Assembly: GCF_040905785.1 (NCBI RefSeq) | Contig: NZ_JBBDQW010000038.1 | Coordinates: forward strand, 1 to 64,000 | Direction of reading: 5' to 3' | Source: Tistlia sp040905785 | GTDB lineage: Bacteria; Pseudomonadota; Alphaproteobacteria; Kiloniellales; DSM-21159 | DNA length: 64,000 bases | In this document: positions 7,922 through 17,024 of the stretch, piece by piece | Numbering within the stretch: position 1 is the stretch's first letter | Layout: every line of letters begins with the position of its first letter | Position numbers and translations under genes: made by a program | Notes under the pieces: generated by a model | Seen by the model: only the letters and a program-made list of their open reading frames with translations | Database searches by the model: none | What the model was told of the DNA's origin: nothing

Positions 7922-9052
7922 ATGACCCCGAAGATCGCCCGCTTCCTCGCGGAGCAGCGTCCCGCCACGCCCTGCCTAGTGCTCGACCTCGACGTCGTCG
8001 AGGAGCGCTACCGCTCGCTCGCCGCGGCGCTGCCCTCGGCCTCGATCTACTACGCCGTCAAGGCCAATCCGGCGCCCGAGATCCTGGCGCTGCTGGAGCG
8101 TCTCGGCTCCTGCTTCGACACGGCCTCCGCCCAGGAGATCCGGATGGTGCTGGCGACCGGCGCGGGTCCGGAGCGGATCTCCTTCGGCAACACCATCAAG
8201 AAGCAGGCCGACATCGCCTGGGCGCACTCCCAAGGCGTCAGCCTCTACGCCTTCGACAGCGAGGCCGAGCTCGAGAAGCTCGCCGAAGCGGCGCCGGGCA
8301 GCCGCGTCTTCTGCCGCATCCTGGTCGAGACCCAGGGCGCCGAGTGGCCGCTCTCGCGCAAGTTCGGCTGCGCGCCCGAGATGGCCGCGGACCTGCTGGT
8401 GCGCGCCCGCGAGCGCGGCCTGGAGCCTTACGGCGTCTCCTTCCACGTCGGCTCGCAGCAGACCGACACCGAGCAGTGGGACGTCGCCCTGGGCGCGGCG
8501 AAGATGGTCTTCGCCAGCCTGCAGGAGGCCGGCATCGAGCTGAAGCTGGTCAACCTGGGCGGCGGCTTCCCGACCCGCTACCGCGAAGAGATCGGCGGCA
8601 TCGACGCCTACGGGGCGCGCATCGCCGAGGCGCTGGCACGGCAGTTCGGCAACCACGTCCCGGCGACCATCGTCGAGCCCGGCCGCTACATGGTCGGCGA
8701 GGCCGGCGTCATCGAGGCCGAGGTCGTGCTGGTCGCCCGCAAGTCCTATGCCGAAGACAAGCGCTGGGTCTACCTGGACATCGGCCGCTTCTCCGGGCTC
8801 GCCGAGACCGAGGGCGAGGCGATCCGCTACCCGATCCTGACGCCGCGCGACGGCGGCGCGGCCGGGCCGGTGGTACTGGCGGGGCCGAGCTGCGATTCCG
8901 CCGACATCCTCTACGACAAGGCGGGCTACGAGCTGCCCCTCGACCTGGCGGTCGGCGACCGCGTTCGGCTGCTCTCGACCGGTGCCTACACCACGACCTA
9001 CGCCTCGGTCGGCTTCAACGGCTTCCCGCCGCTCGCCAGCTACTGCATCTGA
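7922..9052 (+). CDS. odc: Ornithine decarboxylase, alanine-racemase fold
   Basis: This 376-aa PLP enzyme is of the group IV (eukaryote-like) decarboxylases and converts ornithine to putrescine. The PLP lysine is in YYAVKANP (about residues 41-48). HVGSQQ, the glycine loop LGGGFPTRY, EPGRYMV for phosphate binding, and the C-terminal GPSCDSADILY with the catalytic cysteine follow in the usual order. ATG at 7922 has AGGAG upstream; the frame further upstream is leader sequence. Related enzymes also use lysine or both substrates, but the divergent homospermidine synthase favours ornithine. Expression is probably controlled by the structured leader described separately. Confidence 0.93.
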   Translation: MTPKIARFLAEQRPATPCLVLDLDVVEERYRSLAAALPSASIYYAVKANPAPEILALLERLGSCFDTASAQEIRMVLATGAGPERISFGNTIKKQADIAWAHSQGVSLYAFDSEAELEKLAEAAPGSRVFCRILVETQGAEWPLSRKFGCAPEMAADLLVRARERGLEPYGVSFHVGSQQTDTEQWDVALGAAKMVFASLQEAGIELKLVNLGGGFPTRYREEIGGIDAYGARIAEALARQFGNHVPATIVEPGRYMVGEAGVIEAEVVLVARKSYAEDKRWVYLDIGRFSGLAETEGEAIRYPILTPRDGGAAGPVVLAGPSCDSADILYDKAGYELPLDLAVGDRVRLLSTGAYTTTYASVGFNGFPPLASYCI

Positions 9053-9222
9053 GCCGGCAGGTCCGAGGGCGCAGCGGCGCCCCCGGATCGCGCCTTTCCT
9101 GGCCCGCCCACCACCAAGCCCGAGGCGCTGGCATCGCGGCCGGCCGCGTGCTAAGGCGGTCGGACCGGCCCGAGGGATCAGGCCGGGCGGCTGGCAGATC
9201 GGGTGGGGTAGATCGGGTGGGA

Positions 9223-10383
9223 ATGTCGATGTCGATGCGTTTCCTCATGGCGGCCACCGCCGCGCTGAGCATCCTGGGCAGCGGCGCGGCCCTCGCCCAG
9301 AGCGGCTACCCCGCGCCCTACGCCCAGCAGCCCTATCCCCAGGGCTACGCCCAGCCGCAGGTCCTCCCGCAGGCCAACCCCTACGCGCCGGCCAACCGCT
9401 ACCCCCAGGGCTACGCCTCGCCCTATGGCCAGGGCTACGCCGCGCCCTATGGACAGCCGGCCTACGGCACCGCCTCCTACGTGCAGCCCTCCTACGGCTC
9501 GCCCTATTCTCCGCAGGCGGGCGACCCATTCCCCGAGCAGCCGGCGCAGGGGCGCTATCAGCAGCCCGACAGCCCGACCGTGATCGTCTCGGGCGGCGGC
9601 GTCCAGACGCTGGGCGGCGCCGCGAGCGCGCCACCCGCCGCGCCGCTACGCGCCGAACAGCCGGCACGCAGCCAGCCGGTCCCGGCCGCGCAACCGCGCC
9701 GGGCGGAGCCCGCCGCCCAGCCAATCGCCGCCCAGCCGATCGCCGTCGAGCCGCCGCCGGCCACGCCCGCGGGTACCATGGCCGCCGGTTCCATGGCCGC
9801 CGGTTCCATGGCTGGTGGGCGGCCGCAGGCGCCCGCCGGCACCTTCGACGAGCTCTACGCCGCCCGCCACGAGCAGCCGCAGGTCGCCCAGTGGGAGCCG
9901 GATCCCCAGGAGGGCTACGGCGGCTGGTTGTCGGAGCTGCGCTTCGGCGTGCTGGAGCACGACGCCGGCCTGTGGAGCGGCAAGAAAGAGGACGGCCTAG
10001 ACATCAACGGCGAGATCCTCTTCACCTCGCCCGCCTTCCTCGACTTCATGTTCTCGCCGCGCCCGACGATCGGCGGCACCATCCACACCGAGGGCGAGAT
10101 CAACGTCGTCTATCTCGGCCTGACCTGGGAGTGGAACGTCACACCCTGGCTCTACCTCGAGGCCCAGTGGGGCCCGGCCTTCCACGACGGCAACCTGACC
10201 GGCCAGACGGCCGACAAGAAGGGTTACGGCTGCCCCGTGCTGTCGCGCGTCTCCGCGGGGGTCGGCGTGCGCTACGAGCACCATTCGCTCCAGGCCTTCT
10301 ACTCGCACATGTCCAACGGCGACATCTGCGAGGAGAACGACGGCCTCGACACCGCCGGCATCCGGTACGGCTACCGCTTCTAG
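9223..10383 (+). CDS. PagL-like lipid A 3-O-deacylase with long disordered N-terminus
   Basis: This 386-aa exported protein has a signal peptide at residues 1-26 (ending AALAQ). About 190 residues rich in Pro, Gln, Tyr, Ala and Gly follow, with repeated QGYA-type units. The C-terminal beta-barrel domain starts near residue 230. Near the end, FYSHMSNGDI gives the His-x-Ser-Asn-Gly motif of PagL acyloxyacyl hydrolases, with the His and Ser of the active site. Such enzymes remove the 3-O acyl chain of lipid A in the outer membrane. The low-complexity arm is not part of normal PagL, which is much shorter. ATG triplets at 9223, 9229 and 9235 are all possible starts. The next gene is an LPS-export permease. 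Confidence 0.8.
   Translation: MSMSMRFLMAATAALSILGSGAALAQSGYPAPYAQQPYPQGYAQPQVLPQANPYAPANRYPQGYASPYGQGYAAPYGQPAYGTASYVQPSYGSPYSPQAGDPFPEQPAQGRYQQPDSPTVIVSGGGVQTLGGAASAPPAAPLRAEQPARSQPVPAAQPRRAEPAAQPIAAQPIAVEPPPATPAGTMAAGSMAAGSMAGGRPQAPAGTFDELYAARHEQPQVAQWEPDPQEGYGGWLSELRFGVLEHDAGLWSGKKEDGLDINGEILFTSPAFLDFMFSPRPTIGGTIHTEGEINVVYLGLTWEWNVTPWLYLEAQWGPAFHDGNLTGQTADKKGYGCPVLSRVSAGVGVRYEHHSLQAFYSHMSNGDICEENDGLDTAGIRYGYRF
9778..9807 (+). repeat. In-frame 15-bp tandem repeat
   Basis: Two exact 15-bp copies (ATG GCC GCC GGT TCC) at 9778-9792 and 9793-9807, followed by a partial third, encode MAAGS units in the low-complexity arm of the PagL-like protein. Such repeats can change length by slippage without a frameshift. 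Confidence 0.8.
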
Positions 10384-10457
10384 CCCAGAACGGGTGCGGC
10401 GGCGGGCCGCACGGACGGCGTTCCCAGGCGCCCCGGTTCTGGTCTAGTCTGCCGGCC

Positions 10458-11573
10458 ATGCGCAGCCTGGATCGCTACATCTTCGGCCAGCTCGGCTGGA
10501 CGACCATCGCGGTGACCATCGCCCTGACCTTCGCGATCTGGCTGACCCAGTCGCTGCGGCTCTTCGACTACATCGTCAACCGCGGCCTGCCGGCCGACAA
10601 GTTCCTGCTGTTCGCCGCCCTGCTGATGCCGTCCTTCCTGGGCGTCGTGGTGCCGATCGCGGCCTTCGTCGCGGTGCTCTTCGTCTACAACAAGATGGTC
10701 GGAGACCGGGAGTTGGTCGTGCTGCGGGCGGCCGGCCTCAGCCAGGGCCAGCTGGCGCGCGCCGCCGTCTTCCTGTGCGGTATCTGCGTCATCGTCGGCT
10801 ACGGCATGACGATCTACCTGCAGCCGGCCTCCTTCCGCGCCTTCAAGGACCTGCAGTTCGAGCTGCGCAACGACCTCTCGACGGTGCTGGTGCAGGACGG
10901 CGTGTTCAACGAGATCGAGGACGGCCTGACGGTCTACGTGCGCGAGCGCCTCGACAACGGCGAGCTCCTCGGCATCCTGGTCCACGACCAGCGCGAGAGC
11001 GGACAGCCGGTGACGATCATGGCCAAGCGCGGCGCGCTGGTGAAGGCGCCCGAAGGGACCATGGTGGTGATGGGCGAGGGCAACCGCCAGGAGTTCGACG
11101 CCACCAAGGGACGCCTGTCGATGCTGGAGTTCGACCGCTACTCGGTCGAGCTCGGCTCGATGACCGGCGCCGACCAGATACCCTGGCGCTGGCGCGAGCC
11201 GCCGGAGCGCTATCTCGGCGAGCTGCTCGGGCCTCCGGAGGTCGAGGAGGACACGCGCTACCGCCCCCAGCTGATGGCGGAGTTCCACCAGCGCATGGTG
11301 GTGCCGCTCTACACCATCGCCTTCGTCGCGATCGGCCTCGCGGCGATGCTGGGCGGCGAGTTCGACCGCCGCGGCCGGCCGCGGCGCTTGGCCGCGGCGG
11401 TGATTGCGGTCGGCGGACTCGAGGGCCTGCAGCTCACGCTCCAGGACTTCGCCGAGCGCACGCCCGAGATCGCCGGGCTGATCTACCTGCCGCCGGTCGT
11501 GGTGACGCTCATCGCCCTGGCCTTCCTCTACCAGCGCCCGCGACGGCGGAACCGCGCCGCCGTGGCCGCCTGA
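10458..11573 (+). CDS. lptF: LPS export permease, LptF/LptG family
   Basis: This 371-aa inner-membrane protein of the YjgP/YjgQ family has the expected layout: three N-terminal membrane helices (about residues 13-35, 50-75, 98-122), a periplasmic jellyroll domain (about 125-270) and three C-terminal helices (about 285-360). The segment ELVVLRAAGLS after the second helix is the conserved coupling-helix region that meets the LptB ATPase. I call it lptF rather than lptG from the N-terminal pattern (LDRYIFGQL, WLTQSLRLFDY), less surely. Its stop overlaps the next start (TGATG at 11571). The preceding gene is a lipid A deacylase, so this is an envelope-LPS neighbourhood. Confidence 0.87.
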   Translation: MRSLDRYIFGQLGWTTIAVTIALTFAIWLTQSLRLFDYIVNRGLPADKFLLFAALLMPSFLGVVVPIAAFVAVLFVYNKMVGDRELVVLRAAGLSQGQLARAAVFLCGICVIVGYGMTIYLQPASFRAFKDLQFELRNDLSTVLVQDGVFNEIEDGLTVYVRERLDNGELLGILVHDQRESGQPVTIMAKRGALVKAPEGTMVVMGEGNRQEFDATKGRLSMLEFDRYSVELGSMTGADQIPWRWREPPERYLGELLGPPEVEEDTRYRPQLMAEFHQRMVVPLYTIAFVAIGLAAMLGGEFDRRGRPRRLAAAVIAVGGLEGLQLTLQDFAERTPEIAGLIYLPPVVVTLIALAFLYQRPRRRNRAAVAA

Positions 11574-13186
11574 TGACCGCTTCGCCGGCCGAGGGCCCGG
11601 GCACCTCCTGCGACCGCGCGGCCATTGAGGCCTTCCTCGCCGAGCCGGCGAGCTATGGCCTGGACGGCGCGGCGGTCGAGCGGATCGACACCCACGTCGC
11701 GACCGTCTTCCTCGCCGGCGAGCGCGCCTACAAGCTGAAGCGGCCGGTCGCCTATTCCTTCCTCGACTTCACCACCCTCGAGGCGCGCCGCGCCGCCCTC
11801 TGCCGCGAGCTCGAGCTCAACCGCCGGACCGCGCCGGAGCTCTATCTCGCGGTCGTGCCGCTGCTGCTCGACGAGACGGGCACCCTGTGCTTCGGCGAGG
11901 CCGAGGCCGAGCGTCAGGAAGAGGCCGGGCAGCAGCAGGCCGTCGAGTGGGTGCTGGTGATGCGCCGCTTCGACCAGGAGGACCGCTTCGACCGCCTGGC
12001 CGAGAGCGGCGGCCTGGACCGACCGCTGGTCGAGCGGCTGGTCGACGGCGTGATGGCCTTCCACCAGTTCGCGGAGCGCTTGGGCAAGCCCTTCGGCGGC
12101 GCCGCCTACCTGCGCCGCGTCGTGGCCGAGAACGTGGCGGATTGCGCGGACCTCGGCGAGATCCTGCCGGCCGAGCGGATCGCGCGCTACAGCGCCGCCG
12201 CCGCCGAGGCGGTCGCCGAGGTCGCCGCGATCCTCGACTCGCGGCGTGCCGGCGGCCTGGTCCGCCGCTGCCACGGCGACCTGCACCTGGCCAACATCGT
12301 GCTTTGGCGCGGCGAGCCGACGCTGTTCGACTGCATCGAGTTCAGCGAGGAGATCGCCAACGTCGACCTGCTCTACGACTTCGCCTTCCTGCTGATGGAC
12401 CTCGACGTCCGCGGACTGCGCGACCTCGCCTCGGCGGCCTGCGCCCGCTATTTCGGGCGCAGCGGCCAGAGCGCCTCCCTGCGCGCCCTGCCGGTCCTGC
12501 TGTCGATCCGCGCTGCCGTCCGCGCCAAGGTGACGGCCCTCGGGCTGGCGGCGCAGCGCAGCGAGCGGGAGCGCGCGGCGGGTGAAGCGCAGGCGCTCGC
12601 CTACCTGGCCGCCGCCGAGCGCTACCTCGAGCCCTCGCGGCCGCGGCTGATCGTCGTCGGCGGCCTCTCCGGCAGCGGCAAGTCGACCCTGGCGCGCAGC
12701 CTGGCGCCGCTCCTCGCCGGGCCGCTCGGCGCCCTGCACCTGCGCAGCGACCTGCTGCGCAAGCGGCTGTTCGGCGTCGCCCCCGAGGAAAGGCTGCCGG
12801 AGCAGGCCTACGGCCGCGACGTCAACCGGCAGGTCTACGAGCTGCTGCTCGCCGAGGCGCGCATGGCCCTGGTCGCGGGCTGGCCGGTGGTGGTCGATGC
12901 CGTCTTCGCCCGTCCCGGGGAGCGTCACGACGTCCGCGAGATCGCCGCCGATCTCGGCCTGCCGCTTGAAGCCATCTGGCTCGAGGCGCCGGACGAGCTG
13001 CTCAAGCAGCGCGCGGCGCGGCGCGGGCGCGACGTCTCGGACGCGACGCCGACCGTCGTCGAGCGCCAACTCGCGCTCGACCTCGGCCAGATCGAGTGGC
13101 CGCGCCTCAGCGCCACCGGCGACGGCGCCGCCGTCGCCGCGGCAGCCCGAGAGCTGCTCGACATCGGCCCGCCCGACGGCGTCTGA
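11573..13186 (+). CDS. Bifunctional APH-like kinase / P-loop ATP-binding protein
   Basis: This is a 537-aa fusion. Residues about 10-330 resemble the aminoglycoside phosphotransferase/choline kinase fold, with the catalytic loop RRCHGDLHLANIV and the following LFDCIEF metal-binding segment. Residues about 355-530 form a P-loop kinase (GGLSGSGKST Walker A; VVVDAVF as Walker B region). This architecture is common in proteobacteria; the substrate is not known and it is not evidence of antibiotic resistance. It is translationally coupled to the lptF stop codon. Confidence 0.83.
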   Translation: MTASPAEGPGTSCDRAAIEAFLAEPASYGLDGAAVERIDTHVATVFLAGERAYKLKRPVAYSFLDFTTLEARRAALCRELELNRRTAPELYLAVVPLLLDETGTLCFGEAEAERQEEAGQQQAVEWVLVMRRFDQEDRFDRLAESGGLDRPLVERLVDGVMAFHQFAERLGKPFGGAAYLRRVVAENVADCADLGEILPAERIARYSAAAAEAVAEVAAILDSRRAGGLVRRCHGDLHLANIVLWRGEPTLFDCIEFSEEIANVDLLYDFAFLLMDLDVRGLRDLASAACARYFGRSGQSASLRALPVLLSIRAAVRAKVTALGLAAQRSERERAAGEAQALAYLAAAERYLEPSRPRLIVVGGLSGSGKSTLARSLAPLLAGPLGALHLRSDLLRKRLFGVAPEERLPEQAYGRDVNRQVYELLLAEARMALVAGWPVVVDAVFARPGERHDVREIAADLGLPLEAIWLEAPDELLKQRAARRGRDVSDATPTVVERQLALDLGQIEWPRLSATGDGAAVAAAARELLDIGPPDGV

Positions 13187-13232
13187 TCCCAGTCGAGGCG
13201 CTCGGGCGGGCGCCGGTCCCGGGGGAGAGGGC

Positions 13233-14504
13233 ATGGGCGAGGCTGCGGGATCGCGACGGCGGGTGGGGAGCGACGCCGAGAACCGATCGGGACTCGTGAT
13301 CGGCCCCGTGGCGACGCTGCTGATCAGCGTCAGCCTGCTGGTGCTCGGCAACGGGCTGCAGGGCACGCTCCTGGTCGTGCGCGCCGGCCAGGAGGGATTC
13401 CGCGGCGAGACGATCGGCGCGATGATGTCGGCCTATTTCGCCGGCTACGCGCTCGGCTCCCTGCTTTTGCCGCGCGTGGTCGGCTCGGCCGGTCACATCC
13501 GGGCCTTCGCCGGCTTCGCCTCGATCGCCTCGGCCGTTCCGCTGATGCACCTGCTGCTCCTTGACGCACCGGCGTGGATCCTGCTGCGCGCCGTGACCGG
13601 CTTCGCCTACGCCGGCATGATCCTGGTCACGGAGAGCTGGCTCAACGCCCATGCGGTGCGGGCGACGCGCGGGCGCCTGCTCGCGCTCTACGGTATGGTC
13701 ACCATGGGCGTCTGGGCGCTGGGCCAGGGCGCCCTCAACCTGGCGCCGACGGAGGGCATCGTGCTGTTCCTCGTCGCCTCGGTGCTGGTCTCTTTCGCCC
13801 TGGTCCCGATCACGCTGCTGCCGAGCCGGCCGCCGACGATCGCGGGCCAGGCGCCGCTCAAGCTGCGTCGGCTCCTGAACACCTCGCCGCTGGGCACGCT
13901 GGGCGCCATGACCTCCGGCCTGGCGCTCGGCGCCTTCTGGGGAATGGGGCCGAGATTCGCCCAGGACGTCGGCCTCGACACCGCCGGCATATCCGCCTTC
14001 ATGGCCGTGGTGCTACTCGGCGCGCTGGTTCTGCAGTGGCCGCTCGGCTGGCTGTCCGACCGGCATCCGCGCCGCCTGGTGATCGCCGGCGCCTGCCTCG
14101 GCGCCGCCCTTGCCGGGACGGGCCTGGCGCTCGCCGAGCAGGCCGGCCTGCCCGCCTTGCTAACGCTCGGCTTCCTGTTCGGCGGCTTCGGCATCCCGCT
14201 CTACACGCTCTGCGTCGCCCACGCCAACGACCGCCTGCGGGCAGAGGAGACCCTGGCGGCGGCGCAAGGCCTTGTGCTGCTGAACGGACTCGGGGCCGCC
14301 CTAGGGCCGATCCTCGCCAGCCTCGAGATGCGCTGGCTCGGCCCCGGCGGCCTGTTCCTCCACGCGGCGGCGCTGCTCACGGCACTGATGGCGGTGGCGC
14401 TGCTGCGCCGCTGGCAGGGCCCAGCCGAGTCCACGACCACGCCACTGCTGCCCTGCACGCCCCAGATCGCCCTGGCCCTCGACACGCGCGGCGAGGACCG
14501 CTGA
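13233..14504 (+). CDS. MFS transporter
   Basis: This 423-aa, twelve-helix MFS permease belongs to the group containing YcaD-like proteins. The first helix starts at about residue 22 (VIGPVATLLISVSLLVLG). The second half has the conserved loop LGWLSDRHPRRLV, and helix five includes the ESWLNAHAV segment typical of this subgroup. ATG at 13233 is preceded by GGGGGAGAGG. Substrate unknown. It lies 46 bp after the APH/kinase fusion in the same direction and could be cotranscribed. Confidence 0.83.
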   Translation: MGEAAGSRRRVGSDAENRSGLVIGPVATLLISVSLLVLGNGLQGTLLVVRAGQEGFRGETIGAMMSAYFAGYALGSLLLPRVVGSAGHIRAFAGFASIASAVPLMHLLLLDAPAWILLRAVTGFAYAGMILVTESWLNAHAVRATRGRLLALYGMVTMGVWALGQGALNLAPTEGIVLFLVASVLVSFALVPITLLPSRPPTIAGQAPLKLRRLLNTSPLGTLGAMTSGLALGAFWGMGPRFAQDVGLDTAGISAFMAVVLLGALVLQWPLGWLSDRHPRRLVIAGACLGAALAGTGLALAEQAGLPALLTLGFLFGGFGIPLYTLCVAHANDRLRAEETLAAAQGLVLLNGLGAALGPILASLEMRWLGPGGLFLHAAALLTALMAVALLRRWQGPAESTTTPLLPCTPQIALALDTRGEDR

Positions 14505-14513
14505 GCGGTCCGC

Positions 14514-15317
14514 CTACAGTTCCCGCGGCTCGGCCGGCTCCGGCGCCGCGACCAGGTCGCGATAGGCGTGCCAGGTCGCGTGGCCGACGATCGGCAGGGT
14601 GACGATCAGGCCGAGGTAGAAGGTCGCCAGGCCGGCGCCGATGAACAGCACGATCAGGCAGGCCCAGACGAACATCGGGAAGGGGTTGCGGCGCACCGCC
14701 TCGACGCTGGTCGCGATCGCCACCACGACGTTGACGTCGCGGTCGAGCAGCATCGGCGCCGAGATCGCGGCGATGGCGAAGACCAGCGTCGCCAGCAGGG
14801 CGCCGATGCCGCCGCCGACCAGCAGGAAGGGGATCGACTCCCAGCGCAGGAAGACGTGCTCGAGGAAGCCGCTCGGCGAGGGCGGGTCGTAGGCGAAGAA
14901 CAGCATGAAGATCAGCGAGGCGAGGCGCATCCAGGCGATGAAGAAGAGCAGCAGCACCACGCCGAGCAGCGCCACCTGGCCGAGGTTGCGCTGCCAGGCG
15001 GTCAGTGCCAGTCGCATTGAGCAGGGCTCGCCGGCCTGGAGCCGCCGGCTGGTCTCGTAGAGACCGACGGCGAGCACCGGCGCGACCAGCAGGAAGCCGC
15101 CGGCAAGCGGCAGGAACAGCTCGAAGAGGTCCCAGGCCGCCATCAGCGCCAGCACCAGGAAGCCGACCAGCGCGAAGAGCGCGCCGTAGCCGAGGCCGAC
15201 CGCGGGGGCTGCCCGCAGGTCGACCCAGCCGCGGGCCAGCCAGGTCCAGGGCTGGTCGGCCGAGATCCGGTTGATCCGCGGCACGCCGCTGGACAGCACC
15301 GCCACCTGCTCGCTCAT
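14514..15317 (-). CDS. DUF2189 family membrane protein
   Basis: This 267-aa integral membrane protein with about six hydrophobic segments matches the DUF2189 family by its N-terminal INRISADQPWTWLARGWVDL pattern and the central GLYETSRRLQAGEPC segment. Members are often found beside cytochrome oxidase genes but have no known reaction. It is divergent from ccoN across 219 bp, so it may share the FNR-type site at 15439-15452 and respond to low oxygen. Convergent with the MFS gene, with only 9 bp between stops. Confidence 0.8.
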   Translation of the reverse strand: MSEQVAVLSSGVPRINRISADQPWTWLARGWVDLRAAPAVGLGYGALFALVGFLVLALMAAWDLFELFLPLAGGFLLVAPVLAVGLYETSRRLQAGEPCSMRLALTAWQRNLGQVALLGVVLLLFFIAWMRLASLIFMLFFAYDPPSPSGFLEHVFLRWESIPFLLVGGGIGALLATLVFAIAAISAPMLLDRDVNVVVAIATSVEAVRRNPFPMFVWACLIVLFIGAGLATFYLGLIVTLPIVGHATWHAYRDLVAAPEPAEPREL

Positions 15318-15438
15318 CGTTCCCTCCCCTTTTCCGGCCCTGCCCTTTTCCGGCCCTGCCGGTCCGGCTTATGATGGCCCGGCGCGCCGGGCGGGTCGAG
15401 CCTGGCGCCAAGACAGCCCGGGACGCAAGCGGCGGGCA

Positions 15439-15452
15439 TTGACGCAGATCAA
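15439..15452 (+). promoter_or_regulatory. FNR/FixK-type box upstream of ccoN
   Basis: TTGAC-GCAG-ATCAA matches the FNR/FixK consensus TTGAT-N4-ATCAA at nine of ten defined positions. It lies 84 bp before the ccoN start, in the divergent gap with the DUF2189 gene. Low-oxygen activation of cbb3 oxidase operons by FnrL or FixK is well established in alphaproteobacteria. Confidence 0.75.
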
Positions 15453-15536
15453 TGTCGGGAAGGCTCCTCCTGCGGCTTTCTCCTGCCAGCGGGCCGCGGC
15501 GCGAGGGCGTCCGGCTGCGACGAAGAGAGGGGAACC

Positions 15537-17012
15537 ATGTCCGACAGCGCCGTCGTGGCGGGCCGCTATCCGGCCTCGCCCTACGATGACGGCCCGATCC
15601 GGCTGCTGACGATCGCAACCATGTTCTGGGGCGTCGTCGGCTTCCTGGTCGGCATCGTCATCGCCTTCCAGCTCGCCTACCCGGCGCTCAACCTGAACGA
15701 GGCCTGGACGACCTTCGGCCGCCTGCGGCCGGTCCACACCTCGGGCGTGATCTTCGGGTTCGGCGGCAACGCGCTGATCGCGACCTCGCTCTACGTCGTG
15801 CAGCGGACCTGCCGGACGCGACTGTTCGGCGGCGAGGAGGCCGGCTACTTCCTGTTCTTCGGCTACCAGCTGTTCCTGGTCATGGCCGCCTGGGGCTACA
15901 TCAACGGCGTGACCCAGAGCCGCGAGTATGCGGAGCCGGAATGGTACGTCGACATCTGGCTGGCGATCGTCTGGGTCGCCTACCTGGTCGTCTTCGTCGG
16001 CACGATAATGAAGCGCCGCGAGCCGCACATCTACGTGGCCAACTGGTTCTACCTGGCCTTCATCGTGACCATCGCGATGCTGCACATCGTCAACAACCTC
16101 GCGGTTCCGGTGTCCTGGACCGGCGCCAAGAGCTACAGCCTCTTCGCCGGCGTCCAGGATGCGCTGATCCAGTGGTGGTACGGCCACAACGCGGTCGGCT
16201 TCTTCCTGACCGCCGGCTTCCTCGGGATCATGTACTACTTCATCCCGAAGCAGGCCGAGCGGCCGGTCTATTCCTATCGACTGTCGATCATCCACTTCTG
16301 GTCGCTGATCTTCCTCTACATCTGGGCCGGACCGCACCACCTGCACTACACCGCCCTGCCCGACTGGGCGCAGACGCTCGGCATGACCTTCTCGGTCATG
16401 CTCTGGATGCCGTCCTGGGGCGGCATGATCAACGGACTGATGACCCTGTCGGGCGCCTGGGACAAGCTGCGCACCGACCCGGTCCTGCGCTTCCTGGTGA
16501 CCTCCGTCGCCTTCTACGGCATGAGCACCTTCGAGGGGCCGCTGATGTCGGTGAAGCCGGTCAACGCGCTGTCCCACTACACCGACTGGACCATCGGCCA
16601 CGTGCATTCGGGCGCGCTCGGCTGGGTCGCCTTCATCTCCTTCGGCGCGGTCTACTTCCTGGTGCCGAAGCTGTGGGGGGCCACGAGGCTCTACTCGATC
16701 AAGCTGGTCAGCTACCACTTCTGGATCGCGACCCTCGGGATCGTGCTCTACATCACCTCGATGTGGATCAGCGGCATCATGCAGGGCCTGATGTGGCGGT
16801 CCTACGACCAGCTCGGCTTCCTGCAGTACTCCTTCGTCGAGACCGTGGCCGCGATGCATCCCTTCTACGTGATCCGGGCGCTCGGCGGGGTCCTGTTCCT
16901 GATCGGCGCGCTGATCATGGTCTACAACCTCGTCAGGACCGCGCGGGGCGAGATCCGCGACGAAAAGGTCGTGCTGCGTGGGCCCGCCGCCCACCGGCTG
17001 CCGGCCGAGTAA
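15537..17012 (+). CDS. ccoN: cbb3-type cytochrome c oxidase subunit I
   Basis: This is the 491-aa catalytic subunit of the high-affinity cbb3 oxidase, in the inner membrane, reducing oxygen to water with electrons from cytochrome c. The metal ligands are visible: His67 in RPVHTS and His357 for low-spin haem b, His355 in IGHVH for haem b3, and His217 (WYGHN) plus His267-268 (AGPHHLH) for CuB. Twelve membrane segments are expected. Start: ATG after AGAGGGG. It is the first gene of ccoNOQP, with ccoO 12 bp downstream, and is probably induced through the FNR-type box. Confidence 0.97.
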   Translation: MSDSAVVAGRYPASPYDDGPIRLLTIATMFWGVVGFLVGIVIAFQLAYPALNLNEAWTTFGRLRPVHTSGVIFGFGGNALIATSLYVVQRTCRTRLFGGEEAGYFLFFGYQLFLVMAAWGYINGVTQSREYAEPEWYVDIWLAIVWVAYLVVFVGTIMKRREPHIYVANWFYLAFIVTIAMLHIVNNLAVPVSWTGAKSYSLFAGVQDALIQWWYGHNAVGFFLTAGFLGIMYYFIPKQAERPVYSYRLSIIHFWSLIFLYIWAGPHHLHYTALPDWAQTLGMTFSVMLWMPSWGGMINGLMTLSGAWDKLRTDPVLRFLVTSVAFYGMSTFEGPLMSVKPVNALSHYTDWTIGHVHSGALGWVAFISFGAVYFLVPKLWGATRLYSIKLVSYHFWIATLGIVLYITSMWISGIMQGLMWRSYDQLGFLQYSFVETVAAMHPFYVIRALGGVLFLIGALIMVYNLVRTARGEIRDEKVVLRGPAAHRLPAE

Positions 17013-17024
17013 GGGGGCCCCGTC

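Noticed and set aside
11573..13186. Antibiotic-resistance gene, from the aminoglycoside phosphotransferase-like fold
   Set aside because: The fusion to a P-loop kinase is a common housekeeping-type architecture of unknown substrate, and there is no mobile context.
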